DNA from: Acidobacteriaceae bacterium TAA 166 | GTDB lineage: Bacteria > Acidobacteriota > Terriglobia > Terriglobales > Acidobacteriaceae | Assembly (NCBI GenBank): GCA_000421065.1 | Contig: ATWD01000002.1 | Span: forward strand, 1 to 64,000 | Direction of reading: 5' to 3' | DNA: 64,000 bases | Shown here: piece by piece, positions 36,987-46,851 of the stretch | Numbering within the stretch: position 1 is the stretch's first letter | Layout: every line of letters starts with the position of its first letter | Notes under the pieces: model-generated | What the model saw: the letters and a program-made list of their open reading frames with translations, nothing else | The model's database searches: none | What the model was told of the DNA's origin: nothing | Program-made: the position numbers and the translations under genes

Positions 36987-37024
36987 AAACGATAAGGGCA
37001 ACCATATGGCTGCCCTTATCGTTT
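36987..37024. terminator. Bidirectional terminator between katalase and ftsH genes
   Basis: AAACGATAAGGGCA (36987-37000) and TGCCCTTATCGTTT (37011-37024) make a perfect 14-bp stem with a 10-base loop. It lies between the converging ends of the Mn catalase and ftsH genes, with short A and T runs within the outer stem on each side. Likely serves both genes. Confidence 0.8.
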
Positions 37025-37045
37025 GCGGTTGATGCTGGTATGGAG

Positions 37046-38998
<1,953 letters not shown>

Positions 38999-39450
38999 CG
39001 CCGTGTTGCGCGGGCGGCTTGTCAGACCTGGTCTCTTTCGGCTTGAAGCATTGGAGAGACCTACATCGATTAGACGATAGCGATAGAGGAAGGTTCTGTG
39101 GGCGGCCGCGCCACAAGCACGGCACCGCAGGAACGGTCCTACCCTGTCAGATGCATTAGATTCTACTCTGAGAGTCGAAGATTCACAGCAGCAAACTCAG
39201 GTTTTTCGCTGCTCCTGCGGCGGGACCGGGCTGCGGACGATTGCGCGGATCCCCCTCGGACAAATTGTGCAAAGTCTTCGAACCATGAGACTTAGAGGTG
39301 GACCTTCGAAGCAAAGTCCTGATTCTATTGGGATGGTGTCCGCAAAGTCTTCCAAACATTGAACTTGAAAGACCGAAGGCCCGGATTGCTCTGGGCCTTC
39401 GGTCTCTTGCTCTTTTATCTTAGCAAAGCGCGGGGAGTGAATCGGCACTT
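38999..39450. other. Intergenic region between ftsH and tilS with terminator and direct repeat
   Basis: Contains the ftsH promoter area, then two similar 25-base direct repeats (39269-39293 and 39342-39365, both beginning GCAAAGTCTTC), and a strong terminator at 39371-39404. No protein gene seen. Confidence 0.5.
39371..39404. terminator. Factor-independent terminator downstream of tilS
   Basis: GACCGAAGGCCC (39371-39382) pairs with GGGCCTTCGGTC (39393-39404), a perfect 12-bp GC-rich stem. It lies 47 bp past the tilS stop, in the direction of tilS transcription; on that strand the stem is followed by TTTCAAGTTC. The opposite strand has a T-rich run too, so it may work both ways. Confidence 0.75.
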
Positions 39451-40587
39451 CTATGCACCTTGTTTTGTTTCGGTTGCAGGATCCTGGGCTTGACGAGAAT
39501 CTTCCGGGGCCGAGGTGAGCTGAAGCTCGCGGGCGGTGCGCTGGGCCTTGAGGCCGCGGGCGAGGTGAACCGATGCCCCGGTGCGGGGGGCTACGGTGTC
39601 GAGGGTGGCGAAGCCGGCGAGGGCGAGCAGGCGGGTGGTGTCGTCGAAGCTGAGACGGTGACCGAGCTGGCGGGCGGCGGCGCGGAGGACGCGGCGGCGA
39701 AGGGCGGGGTCGAGGGGGCGAAGACGGTCGAGCTCGAGGGCGAGCGAGGAGGCTCCGGCGGCGGTGGAGACGGCACGGCCTCCGCCGCGGACGGGCTTGC
39801 CGGGGAGGAGGAGCGAGGGGAGGACGCGGGCGAGCTCGGTCTGCCAGCGGGACTCTTCTTCGCGGGCGAGCTCGGCGAGGTGGGCGAGGGTCTGGTCGAG
39901 GGAGGGGTTAAAGGTGCGGAGCTGGGGCATGAGCTCGTGACGGACGCGGTTGCGTGTGTAGGCGATGTCGGCGTTGGTGGAGTCGGTGCGCCAGGGCTGG
40001 CTGCGGGATTGGAGGAACTGCTCGACCTGGGCGCGGGAGGTGGAGAGGAGGGGGCGAAGGATCTGGCCGGTGCGGGAAGGCGTCTGGGGGGAGTTGGAGG
40101 AGGCTGTCACGCGGACGAGGGGATGGATTCCGGAGAGGCCCTCGGTCCAGGCTCCGCGGAGGAGCTTCATGAGGACGGTCTCGGCCTGGTCGTCGAGGGT
40201 GTGGGCGGTGAGGATGGAGTCGGCGTGGCCGGAGGCGAAGAGAGTGCGGAAGAAGGCGTAGCGGGTCTCGCGGGCGGCCTCTTCGAGGGTCTCGCGGTTG
40301 TGGGCGGCGCGGGCGGGGACGTCGGCGCGGTGGATGTGGAGGGGAAGGTCGAGCTGGATGCAGAGATCCTGCACGAAGGCTAGGTCGGCGTCGGACTCTG
40401 CGGGCGGGCGGATGCCGTGGTGGACGTGGACGATGGAGAGGCCGACGCCGAGGGAGTCGCGGGGGGTGGTGTTGGCCTCGTGGAGGGCGAGGAGGAGGGC
40501 TACGGAGTCGGCGCCGCCGGAGACGGCTACGCAGAGGCGGTCGCCGGGTTGAATGTGCTCGCGGTTGAAGGGGAGACTTTGGGGCAT
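39451..40587 (-). CDS. tilS: tRNA(Ile)-lysidine synthase TilS
   Basis: 378 residues from the ATG at 40587 (an upstream ATG at 40647 gives 20 extra residues). The PP-loop ATPase motif SGGADSVALLLAL is near residue 24, followed by the LGVGLSIVHVHHGIRP and TAHTLDDQAETVLMKLLRG motifs that define TilS. It adenylates and lysinylates C34 of the minor tRNA-Ile so that it reads AUA. The C-terminal third, with GGGRAVSTAAGASSLALELD, is the tRNA-binding extension. GC-rich with a strong core-gene codon bias. Confidence 0.95.
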   Translation of the reverse strand: MPQSLPFNREHIQPGDRLCVAVSGGADSVALLLALHEANTTPRDSLGVGLSIVHVHHGIRPPAESDADLAFVQDLCIQLDLPLHIHRADVPARAAHNRETLEEAARETRYAFFRTLFASGHADSILTAHTLDDQAETVLMKLLRGAWTEGLSGIHPLVRVTASSNSPQTPSRTGQILRPLLSTSRAQVEQFLQSRSQPWRTDSTNADIAYTRNRVRHELMPQLRTFNPSLDQTLAHLAELAREEESRWQTELARVLPSLLLPGKPVRGGGRAVSTAAGASSLALELDRLRPLDPALRRRVLRAAARQLGHRLSFDDTTRLLALAGFATLDTVAPRTGASVHLARGLKAQRTARELQLTSAPEDSRQAQDPATETKQGA

Positions 40588-41238
40588 CAGGGTTGATTTT
40601 ATGGGAAGGGTACGCTGCCCGCGTAGGGCGTCGCGCGGCAGCGTCATCGCTTAGGGAAGTGGGTTCGCGCTTTGCGCGAATGCCCACCTTAGCGACGATA
40701 AGGCTGTCGCGAAGATGGGGCACACGGTTTTGGTGGCTGGGATGAAGATGGGGCACTCGGTTTCTTCGAGCTCTGGAGATCTTCTTGCGGAAGAGAAAAG
40801 GCATACCCCAGGGGCTAAAGCCCCTTTTGCTCTGTGGTGCTAGAGAGGGCCAAGCCTAAAGGCTTGGCGTACCTAGATGCGCTTGATCGTAGCTGGATGC
40901 CTCAGCGCTGATCTTCAGAATGTAGTCGCCGGTGCGGCATGAATGCGAGCCGGCCCTGAATTGGAAGCCGTGGTTTCAAAGATGGTTTGGCTCGAGTCGA
41001 GAGGAACGATGCTCTGGTGATTCCGTTGCCGGTGGGGTCTTTTACTACGCCGGAGGGTTGCAGGCTAGGTTTGTGCAGGAAGGAACGATGCGCAGAGGAT
41101 GGCGGCTGTGAGGAGGGAGCTGCGAAGTGGCGAGGCGCATGGCTCGATTTGTGGTTCTCATCATAGACGGCTGGGGGCGGCGGTCAAGGAGGCGGATGCC
41201 CATCGATCTGAAGAGCCGATCTTGTATACTTCGCGGTT
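40588..41238. other. Intergenic region with several hairpins and a dispersed repeat
   Basis: Between divergent tilS and ispD. Near 40610-40645 is an imperfect hairpin (ACGCTGCC ... GGCAGCGT) that shares GCGTAGGGCG and GCGGCAGCG text with 43736-43764. GATGGGGCAC occurs at about 40714 and 40751. The two-hairpin repeat is at 40801-40876. No protein gene; the ispD promoter lies at the right end. Confidence 0.5.
40801..40876. repeat. Two-hairpin dispersed repeat, copy 1
   Basis: GCATACCCCAGGGGCTAAAG opens the repeat; GGGGCTAAAGCCCC is a short hairpin followed by CCTTTTG, and GCCAAGCCT-AA-AGGCTTGGC (40849-40868) a 9-bp perfect hairpin. A second copy with small substitutions is at 45692-45769. Both are intergenic. 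Could be a REP-like element with terminator-like structure. Confidence 0.8.
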
Positions 41239-41955
41239 ATGCGAGTTTTTGTGATTCTTCCGGCTGCGGGCATTGGAACCCGAATGGCCGCCGGTTCTCA
41301 TACGGCTGCTCCCAAGCAGTTTCTGAGTGTGGGCGGGACCCCGGTTTTGGTGCGTTCGGTGCGCGCGTTTCTTGAGGTTTCGCGTGTGGACGCGGTGTGC
41401 GTGGCGGTAAGGGCCTCGGAGCGGGAGCGGGTGGAGGCCCAGATCGCGGAGTTCGAGTTGGGGCCGAGGGTGCATGTGGTGGAGGGAGGCGACTCCCGCC
41501 AGCAGTCGGTGGGAAATGCGCTGGCGGCGCTGGCGGCGGACGCAGAGGACGTGGTGCTGGTGCATGACGCGGTGCGGCCGCTGATCGATGCGGCGACGAT
41601 TGAGCGCACGATTGATGCGGTGGAGAAGCACGGTGCGGCGATTGTGGGGCTGCCGGCGGTGGATACGATCAAGCAGGTGGAGCGGACGGCGGAGGGCGCG
41701 ATTATTACGGCGACGATTCCGCGGGAGCGCGTGGTGCAGGCGCAGACTCCGCAGGGAGCTCGCGTGGGGCTGCTGAAGAGGGCGTTTGCCGAGGCTGAGG
41801 CGGACGAGTTTGCGGGGACGGACGAGGCGAGCCTGCTGGAGCGGGCCGGGGTGGAGGTTGCGGTGGTGGCAGGGTCGGCGAAGAACTTCAAGATTACGCA
41901 GCCGGGAGATATCGAGCTGGCGGAGTTTTATCTGAAGCAGGCAGGTGCGCGATGA
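41239..41955 (+). CDS. ispD: 2-C-methyl-D-erythritol 4-phosphate cytidylyltransferase IspD
   Basis: 238 residues. The nucleotide-binding start VILPAAGIGTRMAAG with the GxGTRM loop and Lys in TAAPKQFLSVGG, plus the DAVRPL and VDTIKQVE motifs identify IspD. It joins CTP to MEP in the third step of the non-mevalonate isoprenoid pathway. Its stop overlaps the ATG of ispF (ATGA), so the pair is an operon, an arrangement seen in many bacteria. Confidence 0.97.
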   Translation: MRVFVILPAAGIGTRMAAGSHTAAPKQFLSVGGTPVLVRSVRAFLEVSRVDAVCVAVRASERERVEAQIAEFELGPRVHVVEGGDSRQQSVGNALAALAADAEDVVLVHDAVRPLIDAATIERTIDAVEKHGAAIVGLPAVDTIKQVERTAEGAIITATIPRERVVQAQTPQGARVGLLKRAFAEAEADEFAGTDEASLLERAGVEVAVVAGSAKNFKITQPGDIELAEFYLKQAGAR

Positions 41956-42572
41956 GCATGAGGATTGGGTATGGGTTTGACTCGCACGCATTCAAGCCGG
42001 GGGTTCCGCTGATTATCGGCGGTCTGCCGATCGAGCACACGGAGGGGCTGGCAGGGCACTCCGACGGTGACGTGCTGCTGCATGCGATTACGGATGCGTT
42101 GCTGGGCGCGGTCTCGGCGGGGGATATCGGGACGTTCTTTCCGCCGAGCGACCCGAGGTGGAAGGGCGCGGCCTCGCATATTTTTTTGCAGACGGCGCTG
42201 GAAGAGGTGGCGACGGCGGGATTCAAGATTGTGAACGTGGACACGGTGCTGGTGCTGGCGAAGCCGAAGATTGTGCCGATCGCCGGGGAGCTGCGCGAGC
42301 GGGTGGCGGAGCTGCTGGGAGTGAAGCCGGGCGAGGTGGGGATCAAGGCCAAGACGCCGGAGGGGTTGAATCAGGACCACGTTGCGGTGGCGCATGCGAC
42401 GGTGCTGCTGGAGAGCGTGAGGCTGACGGATGCTCCGGTGCAGATGGTGGCGACGGCGGATGTGGACGATGAGATCAATGAGGTGGTGAAGGGCCTGGTA
42501 GGCGAAGGCTCGCGGGATGTTTCGGCCCTGGGACGGAAGCGGCCTGCGTTCGATACGGATGATCTGACTTAA
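41952..42572 (+). CDS. ispF: 2-C-methyl-D-erythritol 2,4-cyclodiphosphate synthase IspF
   Basis: 206 residues, longer than the usual 160. Zinc-binding residues Asp10 and His12 in GYGFDSHAF, then HSDGDVLLHAITDALLGAVS, DIGTFFPPSDP and KAKTPEGLN match IspF. It forms the cyclic diphosphate in the fifth step of the pathway, following IspD and IspE. The C-terminal 40 residues (from VQMVATADVDDE) go beyond the family core and have no known role. Ends 5 bp before a large palindromic repeat. Confidence 0.96.
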   Translation: MSMRIGYGFDSHAFKPGVPLIIGGLPIEHTEGLAGHSDGDVLLHAITDALLGAVSAGDIGTFFPPSDPRWKGAASHIFLQTALEEVATAGFKIVNVDTVLVLAKPKIVPIAGELRERVAELLGVKPGEVGIKAKTPEGLNQDHVAVAHATVLLESVRLTDAPVQMVATADVDDEINEVVKGLVGEGSRDVSALGRKRPAFDTDDLT

Positions 42573-42576
42573 GGGA

Positions 42577-42776
42577 AGAGAATGGCCTGCCGGCCGGGCC
42601 CACTGCGCGTGGGGCGGTCACTTCGTGACGCGTGTACTCCCTTCGGGGTGAGGCTCCCGTTGGTCGCTTGCACAGATCTTTGCGACGACCAACGGGAGGC
42701 CCACGGCGAAGCCGATTACGCGTCACGAAGTGACCGTCCCACGCGCAGTGGGTCCGGCCGGCAGGCCATTCTCTTT
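42577..42776. repeat. 200-bp palindromic repeat, full copy
   Basis: The left arm (42577-42632) and right arm (42719-42776) are inverted repeats of about 56 bp with two mismatches; both begin and end with GAGAATGGCCTGCCGGCCGG or its complement. A nested pair, CTCCCGTTGGTCG and CGACCAACGGGAG, makes an inner stem. The whole could fold as a long cruciform. Partial copies are at 43546, 50804, 52615 and 56287. It lies between convergent ispF and the O-methyltransferase gene. Confidence 0.85.
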
Positions 42777-42810
42777 CCTAGAAGTTGCGGCTTGAATTTG
42801 TCGATACCCC

Positions 42811-43479
42811 TTACGGCTTGACGATGGCCAGGGCGAAGCCGTCGTAGCCTTTGACGCCGACGGTCTGGATGGCGGTTGCGTCGAGGCGTGGGTGCGCTGC
42901 GATCTTGTCGAAGAGAGCTCGGGTTCCGAGGACGCTGGGGTCGGTGCTGTCGGAGCGGATAATGGCGCCGTCGCGGATGACGTTGTCGGTGAGGATGACG
43001 GTGCCGGGGCGCGCGAGCTTGAGGGCCCAGTCGAGATAGTTGGGGTTGTTGGGCTTGTCGGCGTCGATGAAGATGAGGTCGAAGGGCTCGGGATGCTCGG
43101 CGTGGAGTGAGGCGAGGGAGTCGAGGGCGGGGCCGACGCGGATTTCGACGAGGGAGGAGAGGCCGGCGCGCTGGAGGTTGGAGGCGGCGACGACGGCGTG
43201 TTTGGGGTTGAGCTCGAGGGTGACGAGTTGGCCGTCAGGGGGAAGGGCGCGGGCGAGCCAGAGGGTGGAGTAGCCGCCGAGGGTGCCGATCTCGAGGACG
43301 CGGCGGGCGCCGTGGATGCGGGCGATCAGGTGCAGGAACTTGCCCTGGGTGGGGGAGACGTCGATGGAGGGGAGGCCTGCGGTGGCGTTGGCGGCGAGGG
43401 CCTGGTCCAGGTGGGCGTCGGGTGTGACGAGATGGTCGGCGAGATATTGGTCGACGGCGGTCCAGAGATTCTGATCCAT
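42811..43479 (-). CDS. Class I SAM-dependent O-methyltransferase
   Basis: 222 residues from the ATG at 43479. Motif I is LEIGTLGGYSTLWLA, followed by LVTLELNPKHAVVA, and LIFIDADKPNN, the metal-binding Asp motif of the caffeoyl-CoA/catechol O-methyltransferase family. It would methylate a catechol-like hydroxyl, metal-dependent. The longer frame reaching 43764 runs through repeat copy 2 and is an artefact. Single-gene unit facing ispF. Confidence 0.93.
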   Translation of the reverse strand: MDQNLWTAVDQYLADHLVTPDAHLDQALAANATAGLPSIDVSPTQGKFLHLIARIHGARRVLEIGTLGGYSTLWLARALPPDGQLVTLELNPKHAVVAASNLQRAGLSSLVEIRVGPALDSLASLHAEHPEPFDLIFIDADKPNNPNYLDWALKLARPGTVILTDNVIRDGAIIRSDSTDPSVLGTRALFDKIAAHPRLDATAIQTVGVKGYDGFALAIVKP

Positions 43480-43545
43480 GAGAGCAACGATAGAGTTTGC
43501 GGTGGGTGTAGGCAAGGGATGGCCCTGCTGCAATTTTTTTAGGAA

Positions 43546-43765
43546 AGACGATGGCTTGTCGGTGGGGCCCACTGCGCTCGGCCACCCCACAAACGAAGAC
43601 CTGTTGTGGGGATCCCGGTACGGGCGGTCACTTCGTGACGTGTGTAGTCCCTTCGGGGTGGTTGCTTCCGTTGGTCGCTTGCGAAGATGTCTGTGCCGAC
43701 CAGCGGGAGGCCCGTGCCGACGGCTCACCCGCCGTCCGCGTAGGGCGCCTGTGCGGCAGCGCAAA
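43546..43765. repeat. Palindromic repeat, degenerate copy
   Basis: Shares GATGGCTTGTCGGTGGGGCC, GGCGGTCACTTCGTGACG, CCCTTCGGGG and CGTTGGTCGCTTGCGAAGA with the full copy at 42577 but the arms are diverged and an extra segment (about 43585-43615) is inserted. The right half ends in a GCGTAGGGCG/GCGGCAGCG stretch also found at 40610. Lies between the methyltransferase and M14 peptidase starts. Confidence 0.75.
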
Positions 43766-43786
43766 CGGTGCTAGCGTGGTGAAGAG

Positions 43787-45691
43787 ATGTGCTCGAGGAC
43801 GACGATGCGGATGAAGACGGGCTTTGCGGCGGTGGGGTTGGCTGCGGTGTTGGGTGGGACGGCGTTTGGGCAGACGGTGGCGCAGCCTCGATTGATGGAT
43901 GCTCCTCAGGTTGCGCCGTGCTCGGCGGCGGGGGAGTGGGCTACTCCGGCGGAGAAGAGCTGCTATGCGACGACTCCGGATTATGCGGCAACGATGGCGT
44001 ATCTGAAGAGGGTGGAAGGGGCTGCTCCGGGGCAGGTGAGGATTGAGCCGTTTGGGAAGACGGGGGAGGGACGCGAGCTCGATGTAGTGATTGTGTCGCG
44101 GGATGGGGTCTTCGATCCGGCGGCGATCCATCGAGCGAAGCGGCCGGTGGTGCTGGTGCAGAACTCGATTCATGCGGGGGAGATGGACGGCAAGGATGCC
44201 TGTCTGGCGCTGCTGCGGGACATGGTGGTGACGAAGCAAAAGGCGGAGCTGCTGGAGCGCGCGGTGTTTGTATTTATCCCGATGTATAACGCCGATGGGC
44301 ATGAGCGCCGGAGCAGGTATAACCGCATCAACCAGGAGGGTCCGGCGGAGATGGGGTGGCGCGGGAATGGGACGAACCTGAATCTGAACCGGGATTATCT
44401 GAAGGCGGACGCTCCGGAGACGAGGGCGTTTATGGCGATGTTTCATCGCTGGCTTCCAGATTTCTTTGTCGACGATCATGTGACCGATGGCGCGGATTAT
44501 CAGTACGACGTGACCTTCACGATCGACGATGGGCCGAACCTTCCGGTGGGGACTTCGAGGTGGGTGAGCGAGGTGGCTCGGCCACAGTTGGAGCGGTATG
44601 TTGACGATCATGGGCACCTGGCCTCGCCGACGTATATCAACCTGGTGAACGACAACGATCCAGCGGAGGGGTTGGGGTTCAACGACGATCCGCCGCGGTT
44701 TTCGACCGGCTATGTGGTGCTGGAGGGGCGTCCGGGGATGCTGGTGGAGCTGCATATGCTGAAGGACTACAAGACTCGCGTGACGGGGAACTACGAGATT
44801 CTTGCGGGGCTGATGGAGCTGGTGAATCGCGATGCGGACAAACTGATTGCGCTGAATGCGGCGGCGGATAAAGAGGCCGAGGCGATGGGATCGCATCCTT
44901 TGAGCAATGTGAAGTATCCGCTGGCGCTGGGATGGGGAGGGGAGACGTCGCCGTTTCTCTTTCGCGGTTACAAATACACGCGCGAGCTGAGCGCAGTCTC
45001 GGGCGCGATGTGGGTGAGGTATACGCACGAGCCGTGGAATGTGTCGCTGCCGCAGCAGACGGGATACAAGGTGACGGCGGAGACGACGCCTCCGGCGGCT
45101 TACATGATTCCGACAGCGTGGACGGGGGTGATCGATGTGCTGGCCGCGCACCAGGTGGAGATGACGCGCACGACGACGGCGTGGAGCGGGGTGGTGGAGA
45201 CCTATCGCTGCGCGGGGATGGCGTGGCAGGGGTCTCCGTTCGAGGGAAGGCACCCGACATTCAATGGCGAGGCGCAGCATGATGCGGGGAGATTTGGCAG
45301 CTGCGTGCTGGTGCGGGAGCAGATGAGCTTTCCTGCGGGGTCTGCGGTGGTGCGGTTGAATCAGCGGCTGTCGCGGGTGGCGATGGCCTGGCTGGAGCCG
45401 CAGGCTCCGGATTCGGCGATGCAGTGGGGGTTCTTCGACACGATCTTCGAGCAGAAGGAGTATGGCGAGGCTTATGTGCTGGAGGAGCTGGCGCGGGAGA
45501 TGATGGCGAAGGACCCGCGGCTGAAGGCGGAGTTTGAGAAGAAGGTGGCGAGCGATGCGGCGTTTGCGGGGAGTCCGGCGGCGCGGCTGGAGTTCTTTTA
45601 TGAGCGCTCGCCTTGGTACGGGGCGAATCGCGTGGGGCTTTATCCGGTGGGAAGATTGGGGAGTTTGGATGGGGTTCCTGTGGGGAGGTGA
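43787..45691 (+). CDS. Secreted M14-family zinc carboxypeptidase-like protein
   Basis: About 630 residues; starts at 43787, 43805 or 43811 are all possible, the last giving a clean signal peptide (MKTGFAAVGLAAVLGGTAFG). Zinc ligands HxxE in SIHAGEMDG and a later His in DDHVTDGADY match the M14 family; the NADGHERRSRYNRINQEGP and NLNRDYLK parts are substrate-pocket motifs. The C-terminal 250 residues are a beta-rich extension. Likely a periplasmic peptidase. Followed directly by the second copy of the two-hairpin repeat. Confidence 0.92.
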   Translation: MCSRTTMRMKTGFAAVGLAAVLGGTAFGQTVAQPRLMDAPQVAPCSAAGEWATPAEKSCYATTPDYAATMAYLKRVEGAAPGQVRIEPFGKTGEGRELDVVIVSRDGVFDPAAIHRAKRPVVLVQNSIHAGEMDGKDACLALLRDMVVTKQKAELLERAVFVFIPMYNADGHERRSRYNRINQEGPAEMGWRGNGTNLNLNRDYLKADAPETRAFMAMFHRWLPDFFVDDHVTDGADYQYDVTFTIDDGPNLPVGTSRWVSEVARPQLERYVDDHGHLASPTYINLVNDNDPAEGLGFNDDPPRFSTGYVVLEGRPGMLVELHMLKDYKTRVTGNYEILAGLMELVNRDADKLIALNAAADKEAEAMGSHPLSNVKYPLALGWGGETSPFLFRGYKYTRELSAVSGAMWVRYTHEPWNVSLPQQTGYKVTAETTPPAAYMIPTAWTGVIDVLAAHQVEMTRTTTAWSGVVETYRCAGMAWQGSPFEGRHPTFNGEAQHDAGRFGSCVLVREQMSFPAGSAVVRLNQRLSRVAMAWLEPQAPDSAMQWGFFDTIFEQKEYGEAYVLEELAREMMAKDPRLKAEFEKKVASDAAFAGSPAARLEFFYERSPWYGANRVGLYPVGRLGSLDGVPVGR

Positions 45692-45769
45692 GGCATACCC
45701 CAGGGGCTAAGCCCTTTTGTTTGGTGCTGCTAGAGAGGGCCAAGCCTGAAGGCTTGGCGCCTCTAGATA
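45692..45769. repeat. Two-hairpin dispersed repeat, copy 2
   Basis: GGCATACCCCAGGGGCTAAG, CCCTTTTG and GCTAGAGAGGGCCAAGCC with the hairpin GCCAAGCCT-GA-AGGCTTGGC match copy 1 at 40801-40876 with few changes. It begins at the stop codon of the M14 peptidase and may act as its terminator. Confidence 0.8.
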
Positions 45770-45824
45770 CTTAGTCCCCTGCATTAGATGTTGCATACTT
45801 TTCTGATCTCGAGAAGGAGGCACT

Positions 45825-46050
45825 ATGGGCCAGGTTTTACATTGGAGCGCAACTAGGGCAGAGGCGGTCCGTCGAGCGATCCAGCATAGTCAAGAGAGCA
45901 TGAGGGCTCTGGCCCAGGCGCCATGGCATCAACCCGAAGACGGTTGTCAAGTGGGAGCAGCGCGAGTCTACTGCCAATTGCTGGACAGGTCCAGGTGTCC
46001 TGAGGTCGACGGTGCTGACCGTCGAACAGGAAGCTTTCGCCATGATTGTC
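45825..46050 (+). pseudogene. IS481-type transposase, N-terminal relic
   Basis: From ATG 45825 (AGAAGGAGG upstream) MGQVLHWSATRAEAVRRAIQ then HSQESMRALAQ is the standard start of IS481-family transposases; one indel later the other frame reads INPKTVVKWEQRES and LRSTVLTVEQEA. Only about 75 codons of the helix-turn-helix region remain; the DDE core is absent. It runs without a gap into an OmpA-type relic. Confidence 0.8.
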
Positions 46051-46766
46051 ACCGCGGAACCCTATTATGCCGTTAGGCAGCCCAGCAATGTCGTGGTGCT
46101 TGAAAATGTCGTGCGCACGGATACCAAAGGGACGACTGAAGCCGTAAACGCAAAGTATGAACTCATGGGACGGGGCGGTTATATCCCAACCGGTTATAAA
46201 TTTGATCCAGTTGTTCTGGATGCCAAGGTGCCATGGAGTTCCTCGAAGCACGAAACGCAGTGCGCATCGCGAAATCTGAAGAGACCGACACATACGCAGA
46301 AGAGAGCTATCAGCAACCGTCCAATTGATGAACCCCGCGAATGGGTACGCCACGGAGAAACACTCTCCGAATAAGCAACTGATTGCAACCTCACGTGAGG
46401 CAGTCCAGACGGCAGAGAACGCATGCGCTATCGCGATCAAGAAGATGGGTGAGGAGCATCTGGCAAATGAGCGCCAGGCCTCTGTGGACGCGCAGGCGAA
46501 GTCACAAGGGCAGGCGAACACCGCCATCCGTGAGAGAGATAAGGCTCAGGCCGATGCGAATCAATCTCGGCTCATGGCACAGCAGGCGCGGCAGGATACT
46601 CATCAGGCACAAGATGACAAAGCTGCCATGCGTGCGCGTTTGTCCTCCAGACGCGTGACAGTGTTCGCGGGCTCATCATCAGCAGGTCAGATGTATTGTT
46701 CGACACCGGCAAATACTCTTTGAAGCCTGACGCTAGGGAGAAACTCGCAAGGGTCTATCTCAGTGG
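46039..46766 (+). pseudogene. DUF4398/OmpA-type lipoprotein relic
   Basis: Pieces in successive frames: TAEPYYAVRQPSNVVVLENV and NAKYELMGRGGYIPTGYKFD (46039-46230), FLEARNAVRIAKSEETDTYA (46235-46300), then REAVQTAENACAIAIKKMGE with a long Ala/Gln-rich coiled coil (46390-46640), and DVLFDTGKYSLKPDAREKLA (46690-46750), the start of an OmpA peptidoglycan-binding domain. The 3' half of the OmpA domain is missing. At least three frameshifts. In life such proteins tether the outer membrane to peptidoglycan. Confidence 0.75.
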
Positions 46767-46851
46767 CAACGATCGAGTTGCGGCAGGAGCGACACTCTGG
46801 CCGTTCCTGCCCAGGAGATCCTCGGAGCGGCAGTTTGAGCTTTGGAGCCAC

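Noticed and set aside
39460..40383. 307-residue plus-strand frame opposite tilS
   Set aside because: Gly/Glu-rich shadow; tilS has the PP-loop motif and core-gene codon use.
42811..43764. 317-residue version of the O-methyltransferase
   Set aside because: The extension runs through the degenerate palindromic repeat at 43546-43765; the family start is at 43479.
43628..45280. 550-residue minus-strand open frame opposite the M14 peptidase
   Set aside because: Arg/His/Pro-rich shadow; the plus strand has the peptidase zinc motifs.
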